Of a DNA stretch of 23,875 nt, positions 1 to 7,675 are shown piece by piece. Every line of letters begins with the position of its first letter. Position 1 is the first letter of the stretch. The notes beneath the pieces were generated by a model. The model saw only the letters and a program-made list of their open reading frames with translations. It had not been told where the DNA came from and did no database searches. The translations under genes and the position numbers were made by a program. This stretch comes from Gammaproteobacteria bacterium (GTDB lineage Bacteria; Pseudomonadota; Gammaproteobacteria; SZUA-229), in assembly GCA_029880105.1 (NCBI GenBank), contig JAOUPA010000010.1:1-23875 (forward strand), given 5' to 3'.

Positions 1-1
1 A

Positions 2-769
2 GCGCTATTGACCAATCTTGAACCCCACGATGTTTTATTTATCGATGAAATTCATCGGCTCAGCCCGGTTGTCGAAGAAATTCTGTATCCCGCAATGGAA
101 GATCACCAGCTCGATATTATGATTGGTGAAGGTCCGGCGGCGCGCTCCATCAAGCTCGACCTGCCACCGTTCACCCTGGTGGGTGCAACCACGCGTGCCG
201 GCTCGCTGACCTCGCCGCTACGGGATCGCTTTGGCATTGTGCTGCGCCTTGATTTTTACTCGGTACCGGATTTAACGCATATCGTACAGCGCACAGCCAG
301 TATTCTGAATGTGGAAATGGATGAAGAGGGCGCCGCAGAAGTTGCACGCCGTGCTCGTGGTACACCGCGTATCGCTAATCGCCTCTTACGACGCGTGCGT
401 GATTATGCACAGATCAAGGCCAATGGTGTGGTGACATCAGAGGTTGCTGTGAGTGCACTCGAGTTGCTGAAGGTTGATCCAGTGGGTTTCGATGTTATGG
501 ATAGTCGCCTGTTGATGGCGATTATTGAGAAGTTTAATGGTGGCCCGGTGGGCGTGGAAAATCTGGCGGCGGCGATTGGTGAGGAGCGCGATACCATAGA
601 AGACGTGATTGAGCCCTATTTGATTCAGCAGGGTTACTTGATGCGTACCCCACGTGGCAGGATAGCCACGCCTAATGTCTATCGCCATTTTGGGCTCAAG
701 CAGCCGGTGAATGAGCAGTTGACGCAGGCGGCACTGGAGCTTTCCGTTGATGATCCGTGTAAAGATTAA
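2..769 (+). CDS. ruvB: RuvB, Holliday junction branch-migration ATPase (5' end missing)
   Basis: RuvB is the hexameric AAA+ motor that RuvA loads onto Holliday junctions to drive branch migration during recombinational repair. The reading frame is open from base 2, so the N-terminus and the Walker A loop lie outside the window; about 255 residues remain. Visible are the Walker B/DEIH segment (VLFIDEIHRLSP), the conserved stretch YPAMEDHQLDIMIGEGPAAR, sensor 1 (GATTRAG), the SPLRDRFG segment holding the arginine finger, sensor 2 (RGTPRIANRLLRRVRD) and the C-terminal winged-helix segment ending RTPRGRIAT. It lies directly upstream of the tol genes, an arrangement common in gammaproteobacteria such as Pseudomonas. 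Identity is secure; only the start is unknown. Confidence 0.97.
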   Translation, partial: ALLTNLEPHDVLFIDEIHRLSPVVEEILYPAMEDHQLDIMIGEGPAARSIKLDLPPFTLVGATTRAGSLTSPLRDRFGIVLRLDFYSVPDLTHIVQRTASILNVEMDEEGAAEVARRARGTPRIANRLLRRVRDYAQIKANGVVTSEVAVSALELLKVDPVGFDVMDSRLLMAIIEKFNGGPVGVENLAAAIGEERDTIEDVIEPYLIQQGYLMRTPRGRIATPNVYRHFGLKQPVNEQLTQAALELSVDDPCKD

Positions 770-817
770 TCTAATAATAAAGTAATAAAAAACCGTTAAA
801 CTCAAGAGCTAATATTT

Positions 818-1252
818 GTGATTCCTGCAGAGAATGAATTTTTGTGGCCGGTACGTGTCTACTATGAGGATACGGATTCGGGCGGGGTGGTGTATTACGC
901 CAATTATCTGAAATTTATGGAGCGTGCACGCACCGAGTTGTTGCGTAGTTACGGTTTTGAGCAGGACCAGTTGATCAGGGATCAGGGCGTTATTTTTGCC
1001 GTGCATAGCCTGTCGGTTAAGTATAAAAAACCCGCTGTATTTAATGATGAGTTGCTGGTGAAAACAAAAATCAGTCATTGCGCCAAAGTCAGTATTGATT
1101 TTTTACATTCAATTGTCAGAGCGTCGGATAAAATGCTTTTGTGTAAAGCTGAAGTTAAAGTAGCCTGTATTAATGCAGAAAAATTTACACCTGTGGTGAT
1201 ACCAGAAATAATGATGTTAAAAATAAAACAGGGGGCAGTTAGTGGAAGCTGA
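818..1252 (+). CDS. ybgC: YbgC-type acyl-CoA thioesterase
   Basis: This is a 144-residue hotdog-fold (4HBT) thioesterase of the Tol-Pal-associated YbgC family, which hydrolyses short-chain or phospholipid-related acyl-CoAs in the cytoplasm. The signature YYEDTDSGGVVYYANYLKF sits at residues 15-33. D20 matches the catalytic Asp of E. coli YbgC, while the His found after VVY in E. coli is Tyr here (Y27), as I recall from some pseudomonads. The start is GTG with only a weak upstream purine run (AAGAG), but length and alignment fit. Its 3' end overlaps the probable GTG start of tolQ by 11 bases, which suggests translational coupling at the head of the tol operon. The 48 AT-rich bases after ruvB could hold a promoter, but I see no clear box. 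Confidence 0.95.
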   Translation: MIPAENEFLWPVRVYYEDTDSGGVVYYANYLKFMERARTELLRSYGFEQDQLIRDQGVIFAVHSLSVKYKKPAVFNDELLVKTKISHCAKVSIDFLHSIVRASDKMLLCKAEVKVACINAEKFTPVVIPEIMMLKIKQGAVSGS

Positions 1253-1967
1253 TATGTCGTTGTGGAGTCTGGTCGCCAGGGCCAGTGTTACAGTTCAGAT
1301 AGTCATGTTTATTTTGCTCTGCGCCTCAGTATTGTCCTGGGTAATTATCTATCTCAAATTTGACCTGCTTAAAAATGCGCGCGAGGATGCGATGCGTTTT
1401 GAGGATCGTTTCTGGTCGGGCATTAATCTGGCTGACCTGTATGCACGAGTCAAAAAAAATACTGGTAAGGAATTTGGTATGGCGCGCATTTTTGAGGCGG
1501 GTTTTGCCGAGTATGCTCGTGCACATAAGCAGGCAGTGAGTAACACTGAGATGATGCTGTCCAGTGTTCAGCGCAGTATGAAAGTCGCACTGGCACGTGA
1601 AGAAGAAAGGCTGGATTCACATCTATCAATGCTGGCAACTATTGGCTCGATTAGTCCTTATATCGGCCTGTTTGGCACAGTCTGGGGCATTATGCGTTCT
1701 TTCACAGCACTTGGTTCTGTGCAACACGCCAGCCTAGCCATGGTGGCGCCAGGTATTGCCGAGGCATTGATTGCTACCGCAATGGGCCTGTTCGCGGCGA
1801 TACCGGCAGTGATTGCCTACAACCGTTACGCTGAAAAAGTTGATCGACTGGCAATTGCCTATGAAAATTTTGCAGAAGAATTTGCCACCATTCTACAGCG
1901 TCAGAGTCACGCCCTGCAGCATGCAGAAAATGAGCATGCAGTGGGCGAGTCGGGTCGAGAAAACTAA
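1242..1967 (+). CDS. tolQ: TolQ, inner-membrane proton-channel subunit of Tol-Pal
   Basis: TolQ is a MotA/ExbB-family protein that with TolR forms the proton-motive-force-driven stator energising TolA, needed for outer-membrane constriction at division. The 241 residues show the three expected membrane segments: one near the N-terminus (about 15-37) and a pair in the C-terminal half starting at the conserved IGSISPYIGLFGTVWGIM and continuing through APGIAEALIATAMGLFAAIPA. The cytoplasmic loop lies between them. Two starts are possible: GTG at 1242, preceded by a GGGGG run, and ATG at 1254, with GGAAG five bases before it. I kept GTG, but ATG would give a more typical MSLWSL N-terminus. Confidence 0.97.
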   Translation: MEADMSLWSLVARASVTVQIVMFILLCASVLSWVIIYLKFDLLKNAREDAMRFEDRFWSGINLADLYARVKKNTGKEFGMARIFEAGFAEYARAHKQAVSNTEMMLSSVQRSMKVALAREEERLDSHLSMLATIGSISPYIGLFGTVWGIMRSFTALGSVQHASLAMVAPGIAEALIATAMGLFAAIPAVIAYNRYAEKVDRLAIAYENFAEEFATILQRQSHALQHAENEHAVGESGREN

Positions 1968-1979
1968 AGAGTAGCACTT

Positions 1980-2402
1980 ATGCCTCGTCATCGTAAACGC
2001 AGGGCGGTATCCGAAATTAATGTGGTGCCCTACATTGATGTCATGCTGGTGCTGTTGATTATTTTTATGATTACCGCACCGTTATTGCAGCAGGGTGTGG
2101 AAATTGAACTGCCCCAGGCCAATGCGAATCCGCTGTCGCCAGAACAGGATGAACCGGTAGTGCTGACAGTGAGTAAAACGGGTGAATATTATCTGAATGT
2201 GGGCGAGCACATCGATAAGCCAGTTGAGGCAGAAGTGCTGGTGCATCGCGTTGCTGCGGTGGTTAAATACAAACCCGAAACGCCAGTTCTAGTGCGTGGT
2301 GATCAGGGTGTCAATTATGGCAGTGTCACCAACGCTATGGTTTTATTGCAAAGTGCGGGCGTAGAAAAAGTCGGTTTGATGACAGAGCAACCGGACAAGT
2401 AG
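1980..2402 (+). CDS. tolR: TolR, Tol-Pal stator subunit
   Basis: TolR is an ExbD/TolR-family protein with one transmembrane helix and a periplasmic domain, partner of TolQ in converting proton flow into TolA motion. The 140-residue product begins with a short basic cytoplasmic tail (MPRHRKRR), then SEINVVPYIDVMLVLLIIFM. D20 in that helix is the proton-carrying Asp (D23 in E. coli). The periplasmic part contains the conserved VLVRGDQGVNYGSV segment. It begins 12 bases after tolQ stops and tolA follows 14 bases later, consistent with one transcript. Confidence 0.97.
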   Translation: MPRHRKRRAVSEINVVPYIDVMLVLLIIFMITAPLLQQGVEIELPQANANPLSPEQDEPVVLTVSKTGEYYLNVGEHIDKPVEAEVLVHRVAAVVKYKPETPVLVRGDQGVNYGSVTNAMVLLQSAGVEKVGLMTEQPDK

Positions 2403-2416
2403 GCCTGGCAGAAATA

Positions 2417-3283
2417 ATGATGTCATCTGAGTTGTTAAATGATATTAAGGCAAGGCCGATAGTCCTGCTTGTGGCGATTGCTTTGCATATTGCCCTGATC
2501 ATTATGCTGAGCCTTAATTTGACCAGCAGTGAAGTGCACAGGCCTGCGAGCACGACAAAGAAAACAGTGAAAGCAGTGGTTGTCGATGCGGCAAAAGTCG
2601 AAGCCGAGGCCAAAAAGTTACGGCAGGCTGAAGAAGCTAAAAAGCAGGCAGAGCAGAAAAAGCTGAAATTGGAGCAGGATGCGGCTAAAAAGAAAATTGC
2701 TGATGAAAAGAAACGCTTAGAAGATATAAAGAAAAAACAGGCTGACGAAAAAAAGCAGCTGGAAGAATTAAAGAAAAAAAATCTGGCTGAGAAAAAACGG
2801 ATAGAAGAAGAAAAGAAAAAGGCTGATTTAGTCAGGGAAAAGGCTGAGGCTGAAAAGAAAAAACAGCTGGAGCTGGAGGCCAGGCGTAAAGCGGACGAGG
2901 AGAAAAGAAGAAAGGAGGAGGCGGCTGAATTGCAGCGTAAACTGGTGGAAGAAGAACGGCTGGAAAAAGAGGCGCTGCAGGCCGCAGAAAATAACAAGCG
3001 TCTACAGTCTTTGCGTTCACAGTATGTGCATTTAATTGAACAAAAAGTGGAGCGTAACTGGTTGCGGCCAGCGACTTCAACACCAGATATGTCTTGTGAA
3101 GTCATCGTGACACAGACATCACTGGGTGATGTTATTAATGTTAGCCTACGGCAGTGTGCGAATGATCTGGCTTTCCAGCGTTCGATAGAAAGGGCAGTAA
3201 GAAAGGCATCACCACTACCGCCGCCGCCAGATCCGAAGGTGTTTGATCGTGAGATTCACTTCACTTTCAGGCCGCGTAGTTAG
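2417..3283 (+). CDS. tolA: TolA, periplasm-spanning Tol-Pal protein
   Basis: TolA is anchored in the inner membrane and reaches across the periplasm to contact TolB and Pal. The three usual domains are visible in 288 residues: an N-terminal anchor (about 13-36, RPIVLLVAIALHIALIIML), a long Lys/Glu/Ala-rich helical region (about 60-195) and a C-terminal globular domain (about 200-288) with two Cys that can form the domain III disulfide (MSCEVIV and RQCANDL) and the conserved SPLPPPPDP loop. E. coli TolA is 421 residues, so the helical stalk here is much shorter. There are two adjacent ATGs (2417 and 2420). The A/G-rich stalk gives long spurious reading frames on the opposite strand. Confidence 0.95.
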   Translation: MMSSELLNDIKARPIVLLVAIALHIALIIMLSLNLTSSEVHRPASTTKKTVKAVVVDAAKVEAEAKKLRQAEEAKKQAEQKKLKLEQDAAKKKIADEKKRLEDIKKKQADEKKQLEELKKKNLAEKKRIEEEKKKADLVREKAEAEKKKQLELEARRKADEEKRRKEEAAELQRKLVEEERLEKEALQAAENNKRLQSLRSQYVHLIEQKVERNWLRPATSTPDMSCEVIVTQTSLGDVINVSLRQCANDLAFQRSIERAVRKASPLPPPPDPKVFDREIHFTFRPRS

Positions 3284-3330
3284 TGGTTAATTGAATAAAT
3301 GGTTTTTTATTTTCAGGCTGTAAATTTTTT

Positions 3331-4626
3331 ATGAAACGTTATTTTTTTATTTTATTACTGTTTATTTTTTGTGCACCTGCTCATGCTGTGCTGAATATAG
3401 AGATTACCGATGGTATTGAAGGCTCTCTGCCAATTGCGATTGTGCCTTTTCAGTGGACTGGAGGGGTTAAACTGGGCGATGCCGATGTTTCCAGTATTGT
3501 CGCCTCAGATCTGGCGCGTAGTGGGAAATTTTCACCACTACCAAATAAGGATTTAATCGCCTATCCCAAAGAGGTCGAAGACATACATTTCCCTTCGTGG
3601 AAAATGACAGGTGTCGATCATTTGGTAATTGGTGTTGTGAAGCAGAACGGTGCTGATGATTTTCAGGTGCAGTTTCGCCTGTTCGATGTACTCAAGGGTG
3701 AGCAGTTGCTGGGTTATAGTTTTGCAGCAACACGTAACTCACTGAGATCGGTGGCTCATCGTATCAGTGATTACATTATTAAAAATCTGACGGGCCTGTC
3801 AGGGGCGTTTGATGCCCGTATTGCGTATGTTACAGCCAGGCAAACTCCTGGTAGTGCGGTTTCGTATCTACTACAGGCTGCGGATACAGATGGCTTCAAT
3901 CCACAGAACCTGCTGACTTCAAAAGAGCCGATCATGTCGCCGTCCTGGTCACCAGATGGTAAGCAACTTGCTTATGTGTCATTCGAGCGTGGTATGCCTG
4001 AAATCTTTGTTCATAATATTCATACTGCCAAGCGTGAACTTGTCTCTAAATTCTCGGGAATCAATGGCGCACCAACCTGGTCGCCGGATGGAACCCGTAT
4101 GGCGCTGACTTTGTCCAAGGACGGTAATCCGGATATCTATATTCTCAACTTGAGAGATAAGAGCCTGAAACGTATAACAAAACACTGGTCAATTGATACT
4201 GAGGCGGTATGGATGCCTGATGGCCAGTCGCTGGTATTTACCTCGAGCCGTAGTGGCAAGCCACAGCTGTATCGTGTTGCTGTCGATGGTGATGACAGGC
4301 CGCAGCGTCTGACTTTTGAGGGTGATTATAATGCGAATGCCTCGGTGTCTGGTGATGGCCAGACTATCAGTTTTGTAAATGGTGAAGCTAATGCCTTCAG
4401 GATTGCAGTATTATATCTTGAGACTGGGCTGGTGCAGATTTTGACCGAAGGGCCACTGGATGAGTCGCCTGAATTCTCGCCAAATGGTAGTATGGTGCTG
4501 TATGCGTCACAATATCAGGGGAAGCCGGTATTGGCAGCGGTTTCCACTGATGGACGGCATAAGCAGCGCCTGGTTCTGTCTGATGGCGATGTCAGGGAGC
4601 CTGCGTGGTCGACGACAAGAAATTAA
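3331..4626 (+). CDS. tolB: TolB, periplasmic beta-propeller of Tol-Pal
   Basis: TolB is a soluble periplasmic protein that shuttles between TolA and Pal. The 431-residue product has a signal peptide (MKRYFFILLLFIFCAPAHA, cleavage probably after residue 19), an N-terminal alpha/beta domain (about 20-165) and a six-bladed beta-propeller made of repeats containing WSPDGK, WSPDGT, WMPDGQ and FSPNGS. The length equals the E. coli family norm. A 47-base T-rich gap separates it from tolA, and a 54-base gap from pal. Confidence 0.97.
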   Translation: MKRYFFILLLFIFCAPAHAVLNIEITDGIEGSLPIAIVPFQWTGGVKLGDADVSSIVASDLARSGKFSPLPNKDLIAYPKEVEDIHFPSWKMTGVDHLVIGVVKQNGADDFQVQFRLFDVLKGEQLLGYSFAATRNSLRSVAHRISDYIIKNLTGLSGAFDARIAYVTARQTPGSAVSYLLQAADTDGFNPQNLLTSKEPIMSPSWSPDGKQLAYVSFERGMPEIFVHNIHTAKRELVSKFSGINGAPTWSPDGTRMALTLSKDGNPDIYILNLRDKSLKRITKHWSIDTEAVWMPDGQSLVFTSSRSGKPQLYRVAVDGDDRPQRLTFEGDYNANASVSGDGQTISFVNGEANAFRIAVLYLETGLVQILTEGPLDESPEFSPNGSMVLYASQYQGKPVLAAVSTDGRHKQRLVLSDGDVREPAWSTTRN

Positions 4627-4680
4627 CGATTTTTAATGGGTATATCTGGAAGTAGATATAAATAGAAGTAGGAGAAAAAG

Positions 4681-5217
4681 ATGAAAAATTATTTATTGAT
4701 TTTATTGATGGCTATAACTTTGGCCGCGTGTGATGAGAATGTGAAACCAGATACTGAAGGCGGTGATGGTTCATCGTCAGCAGGTGATACAGCGCAGGTA
4801 GGTTCTGTAGGAGCGGATGGAAGTGGTTCAGGTCAGATGCTGCCAGCTTCTTATGATGCCAGTGCAATTAATGATGCAAATAGCATTCTGGCAGGTCGTG
4901 TGGTTTATTTTGACTTTGATAGCAGTAATGTGGGTGATGATTATGTTGAGCTGATTAAACACCACGGTGTTTATCTGGCTTCCAATCCCAGCGTCAACAT
5001 TAGACTCGAAGGTCATACGGATGAACGTGGTACACGCGAATATAATGTGGCACTGGCAGATCGACGTGCACAGGCGGTGAAGCGTTTATTGATGTTCCAG
5101 GGTGCGGCCAGTGATCAGATTGCTATTATTAGCTATGGTGAAGAAAAGCCAGCTAGCCTGGGCCATGATGAATCAGCATGGCGTCTGAATCGTCGTGCCG
5201 AGCTTGTTTACCAGTAA
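4681..5217 (+). CDS. pal: Pal, peptidoglycan-associated lipoprotein
   Basis: Pal is the lipoprotein that links the outer membrane to peptidoglycan and is redistributed by TolQRAB. The 178 residues show a signal peptide with lipobox LAAC (Cys17 becomes the lipidated N-terminus), a Gly/Ser/Asp-rich linker (about 24-58) and an OmpA-like peptidoglycan-binding domain (about 72-178) with YFDFDSS, the GHTDERGTREYNVALADRRA signature and NRRAEL near the end. A good AGGAG precedes the ATG. One odd point: the residues after the lipidated Cys are Asp-Glu. In E. coli, Asp at +2 retains a lipoprotein in the inner membrane, unlike known Pal proteins, so sorting rules here may differ. Confidence 0.97.
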   Translation: MKNYLLILLMAITLAACDENVKPDTEGGDGSSSAGDTAQVGSVGADGSGSGQMLPASYDASAINDANSILAGRVVYFDFDSSNVGDDYVELIKHHGVYLASNPSVNIRLEGHTDERGTREYNVALADRRAQAVKRLLMFQGAASDQIAIISYGEEKPASLGHDESAWRLNRRAELVYQ

Positions 5218-5260
5218 TAGTTCAGCATTGTTGTAATCAGTTAGTAATCCAGGGTGCTCT

Positions 5261-6097
5261 ATGTTTAAACGTTTTATGGTGTTTTCGGTATATATTGCCG
5301 CCAGCTTGTCGATTTTTACAGTAAATGCGGTTGAAAAAGACGTAATTTCGATGATGAGTGTAAAAGATCGCCTCGAACGTGTAGAGCGCCTTGTAGGTTC
5401 TGATATGTTGATGCAACAATCTCAGCGAATTGAGGCGCTGCAGGAAGAAATTTCGGTGCTGCGTGAGCAGCTTGATCAGCAGGGTTATGAATTGAGTACG
5501 CTCAAGCAACGCCAGCGTAGTCTGTATCTGGATATGGATCGCCGCCTCCATACTGTTGAAACCACCTCGGGCTCCTCGGGTAAGGCGTCGGCAATGCCCT
5601 CATCAGGTGTAGCTGAGGTGTCAATGCCTGGTAACGGGCTGGTTAATGCACCGGGTAATTCAGGATTGACTGCTAATGTAGCTGTGGTGGATGCCACACC
5701 AGAGGCAGGTGCTAATGGAAAGCTTGAATATGATCGTGCTATTGGCCTGTTGAAGGATGGTCGCTATAAACAGGCTATCGTCGCATTTGAAGGGTTTTTA
5801 AAGAAATTTTCCACAAGCCAGTATGCCGATAATGCCCAATACTGGTTAGGTGAAGCGAATTATGCCAACCGTGATTACAAGCAGGCGTTAAGTGAATTTC
5901 AGCGTTTAATTACGAATTATCCTGATAGTAGTAAGGTAGCAGGGGCGCGGCTGAAAATTGCTTATGTCTACTATGAGCTGCAAAATTGGCCTGCTGCACA
6001 GGAAAGCCTGCAGCAGATTATCAAACTGTATCCCGATAGTAGTGTTGCCAAGAGCGCGAGCGAACGACTGGAGCGAATCAAGCGCGAGGGTCATTGA
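5261..6097 (+). CDS. cpoB: CpoB (YbgF), Tol-Pal-associated division coordinator
   Basis: CpoB is a periplasmic protein that coordinates PBP1B-dependent peptidoglycan synthesis with Tol-driven outer-membrane constriction. The 278 residues begin with a signal peptide (cleavage probably near FTVNA, residue 23), followed by a coiled-coil trimerisation segment (about 35-95, rich in Leu/Glu/Gln), a flexible Ser/Gly/Ala linker, and about three TPR repeats (about 155-275; LEYDRAIGLLKDGRYKQAI, QYWLGEANYANRDYKQAL, IAYVYYELQNWPAAQESL). It is the last gene of the tol-pal block, and its stop codon overlaps the start of queE. Confidence 0.95.
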   Translation: MFKRFMVFSVYIAASLSIFTVNAVEKDVISMMSVKDRLERVERLVGSDMLMQQSQRIEALQEEISVLREQLDQQGYELSTLKQRQRSLYLDMDRRLHTVETTSGSSGKASAMPSSGVAEVSMPGNGLVNAPGNSGLTANVAVVDATPEAGANGKLEYDRAIGLLKDGRYKQAIVAFEGFLKKFSTSQYADNAQYWLGEANYANRDYKQALSEFQRLITNYPDSSKVAGARLKIAYVYYELQNWPAAQESLQQIIKLYPDSSVAKSASERLERIKREGH

Positions 6098-6756
6098 TCT
6101 TAGTGGCAGCCCATCCGGATCAACTCCGAATCTACGAAATCTTCTTTTCTCTGCAGGGCGAAACTCGGACCGTGGGGCTGCCGACGGTATTTGTGCGCCT
6201 GAGTGGTTGTCCGCTACGTTGCCAGTACTGTGATACTGAGTATGCATTTAGTGGTGGTGACTGGTTGGGGCTGGATGAAATCGTCGATAAGGTTGCAGGA
6301 TTCGCTGCTAGATATGTGACGGTGACTGGTGGTGAGCCACTGGCACAGAAGCACTGTAATGATTTGTTAGTGAAACTGTGTGATGCCGGTTATGAGGTGT
6401 CTGTTGAAACCAGTGGTGCCATGAGTGTAGCCAAGATGGATTCGAGAGTGGTCAAGGTGATGGATTTGAAAACACCGGCTTCGGGCGAGATGGAGAAGAA
6501 TCTTTACGAGAACATGGAGTATCTCGACCCTAAAGATCAGGTGAAGTTTGTAATCTGTGATCAGCAGGATTATGAGTGGTCATGCGCCATGCTGGAAAAA
6601 TATCAGCTGGCGGAACGTTGTGAGGTTCTGTTTTCGGCCAGCCATGGTGCCCTGGAAGAGCGTCAGCTGGCAGACTGGATATTAAGAGATAACCTGCCTG
6701 TGAGAATGCAGATTCAGCTGCATAAATACCTCTGGGGCAACGAGCAAGGCCGATAA
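6094..6756 (+). CDS. queE: QueE, 7-carboxy-7-deazaguanine synthase
   Basis: QueE is a radical-SAM enzyme that contracts 6-carboxytetrahydropterin to 7-carboxy-7-deazaguanine, on the way to queuosine in tRNA. The cluster motif C39-x3-C43-x2-C46 (SGCPLRCQYCDTEYAFSGG) is clear, as are EIFFSLQGE near the N-terminus and the TVTGGEPLAQ SAM-binding segment. The TTG start at 6094 overlaps the cpoB stop and has GCGAGGG a few bases upstream; an in-frame GTG at 6103 is the alternative. The product is about 220 residues. It is followed 15 bases later by queC, the next enzyme in the pathway. Confidence 0.95.
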   Translation: MILVAAHPDQLRIYEIFFSLQGETRTVGLPTVFVRLSGCPLRCQYCDTEYAFSGGDWLGLDEIVDKVAGFAARYVTVTGGEPLAQKHCNDLLVKLCDAGYEVSVETSGAMSVAKMDSRVVKVMDLKTPASGEMEKNLYENMEYLDPKDQVKFVICDQQDYEWSCAMLEKYQLAERCEVLFSASHGALEERQLADWILRDNLPVRMQIQLHKYLWGNEQGR

Positions 6757-6771
6757 AATCAAGTTGAGCAT

Positions 6772-7455
6772 GTGATGTCAGCACAGAAAAAAACAGTAGC
6801 GATTGTTTTATTGTCCGGCGGACTGGACTCAGCCACCGTACTGGCGATTGCCAGCCAGGATTTTGAGTGCATCGCCCTGAGTTTTGATTACCGGCAAAGG
6901 CACGCCTCTGAGCTGGAAGCAGCCAAAGGCATTGCCAGTGAATATGGTATTCGGCACCAGATTATCAGGCTGGATGATGGTGTCCTGGGTGGTTCTGCGC
7001 TGACAGATAACACTATTACTGTGCCTGATCACATTGAATCTGGTATTCCTGTGACCTATGTACCAGCGCGCAATACAATTTTTCTGGCCCATGCGCTGGC
7101 GATTGCAGAGGTGCACCACTCGGTAGATATTTTCATTGGCGTCAACGCGGTGGATTATTCGGGATATCCTGATTGCCGTCCTGACTATATCGAGGCCTTT
7201 GAAAAAATGGCCAATCTGGCGACCAAGGCCGGTGTAGAGGGGCATCGATTAACTATCCACACACCGCTGATTTATATGACCAAAGCTGAAATTATTCAGA
7301 CAGGAACTGCACTTGGTCTGGACTACAGTCATACGGTTTCCTGTTATCAGGCTGATTTACAAGGCAGGGCCTGTGGTGTCTGTGATTCCTGTCGCTATCG
7401 GAAAAAGGGTTTTGCTGACGCCGGTATTGAGGATGTGACACGATATCGGCATTAA
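6772..7455 (+). CDS. queC: QueC, 7-cyano-7-deazaguanine (preQ0) synthase
   Basis: QueC is an ATP-dependent enzyme that converts 7-carboxy-7-deazaguanine and ammonia into preQ0. The 227-residue protein has the N-type ATP pyrophosphatase loop SGGLDS (residues 15-20) and the C-terminal zinc site formed by C191, C201, C204 and C207 (SCYQADLQGRACGVCDSC). GTG at 6772 and ATG at 6775 are adjacent possible starts, with a poor ribosome binding site, so translation may be coupled to queE. The queE-queC pair beside the tol genes is a known gammaproteobacterial arrangement. Confidence 0.96.
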   Translation: MMSAQKKTVAIVLLSGGLDSATVLAIASQDFECIALSFDYRQRHASELEAAKGIASEYGIRHQIIRLDDGVLGGSALTDNTITVPDHIESGIPVTYVPARNTIFLAHALAIAEVHHSVDIFIGVNAVDYSGYPDCRPDYIEAFEKMANLATKAGVEGHRLTIHTPLIYMTKAEIIQTGTALGLDYSHTVSCYQADLQGRACGVCDSCRYRKKGFADAGIEDVTRYRH

Positions 7456-7480
7456 ATCGGGTTAAACTATCTGTTCAGGG

Positions 7481-7509
7481 TTTGTTTTTTTGGCGTAGTC
7501 ATGTATCAT
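7481..7509 (+). promoter_or_regulatory. Probable promoter of tRNA-Lys
   Basis: A TATCAT -10 box (7504-7509) is preceded at 17 bases by TTTGTT (7481-7486). It is followed by the G+C-only run GCGCGCC just before the tRNA. Such a GC-rich discriminator is typical of stable-RNA promoters under stringent control. The position fits a transcript that starts a few bases before the tRNA. Inferred from sequence only. Confidence 0.6.
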
Positions 7510-7518
7510 GCGCGCCTC

Positions 7519-7594
7519 GGGCCGTTAGCTCAGTTGGTAGAGCACCGGACTTTTAATCCGATGGTCCCGCGTTCGAGTCGCGGACGGCCCACCA
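7519..7594 (+). tRNA. tRNA-Lys (anticodon UUU)
   Basis: The 76-base cloverleaf can be folded by eye: acceptor GGGCCGT pairs fully with ACGGCCC, the D arm is GCTC...GAGC, the anticodon loop CTTTTAA has TTT at 7552-7554, and the T arm is CCGCG-TTCGAGT-CGCGG. CCA is encoded at 7592-7594. One blemish is that the first pair of the anticodon stem (position 27-43) is C-A. The sequence closely matches bacterial tRNA-Lys, and its location after queC is conserved in related bacteria. Confidence 0.98.
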
Positions 7595-7626
7595 TCTTTA
7601 AAGTTTATTCTGGCGTGAATAAACAT

Positions 7627-7657
7627 AAAAAAAGCCCGGTTATACCGGGCTTTTTTT
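7627..7657. terminator. Bidirectional intrinsic terminator between tRNA-Lys and soxA
   Basis: GCCCGG (7634-7639) and CCGGGC (7645-7650) form a stem around the loop TTATA, flanked by seven A on the left and seven T on the right. The A and T runs also pair and give a T tail in both directions, so the element can end the tRNA transcript from the left and the sox transcript from the right. soxA stops 26 bases away. Confidence 0.93.
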
Positions 7658-7675
7658 ATCGCTAAGTAAATTGAA

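Noticed and set aside
2335..3105. 256-codon open frame on the - strand, rich in Ser and Phe
   Set aside because: It is the complement of the Lys/Glu/Ala repeat region of tolA, whose A/G-rich codons give few stops on the other strand. No ribosome binding site or domain, and tolA is certain.
6829..7245. 138-codon open frame on the - strand
   Set aside because: It lies wholly inside queC, which has all its motifs; there is no recognisable protein on the opposite strand.
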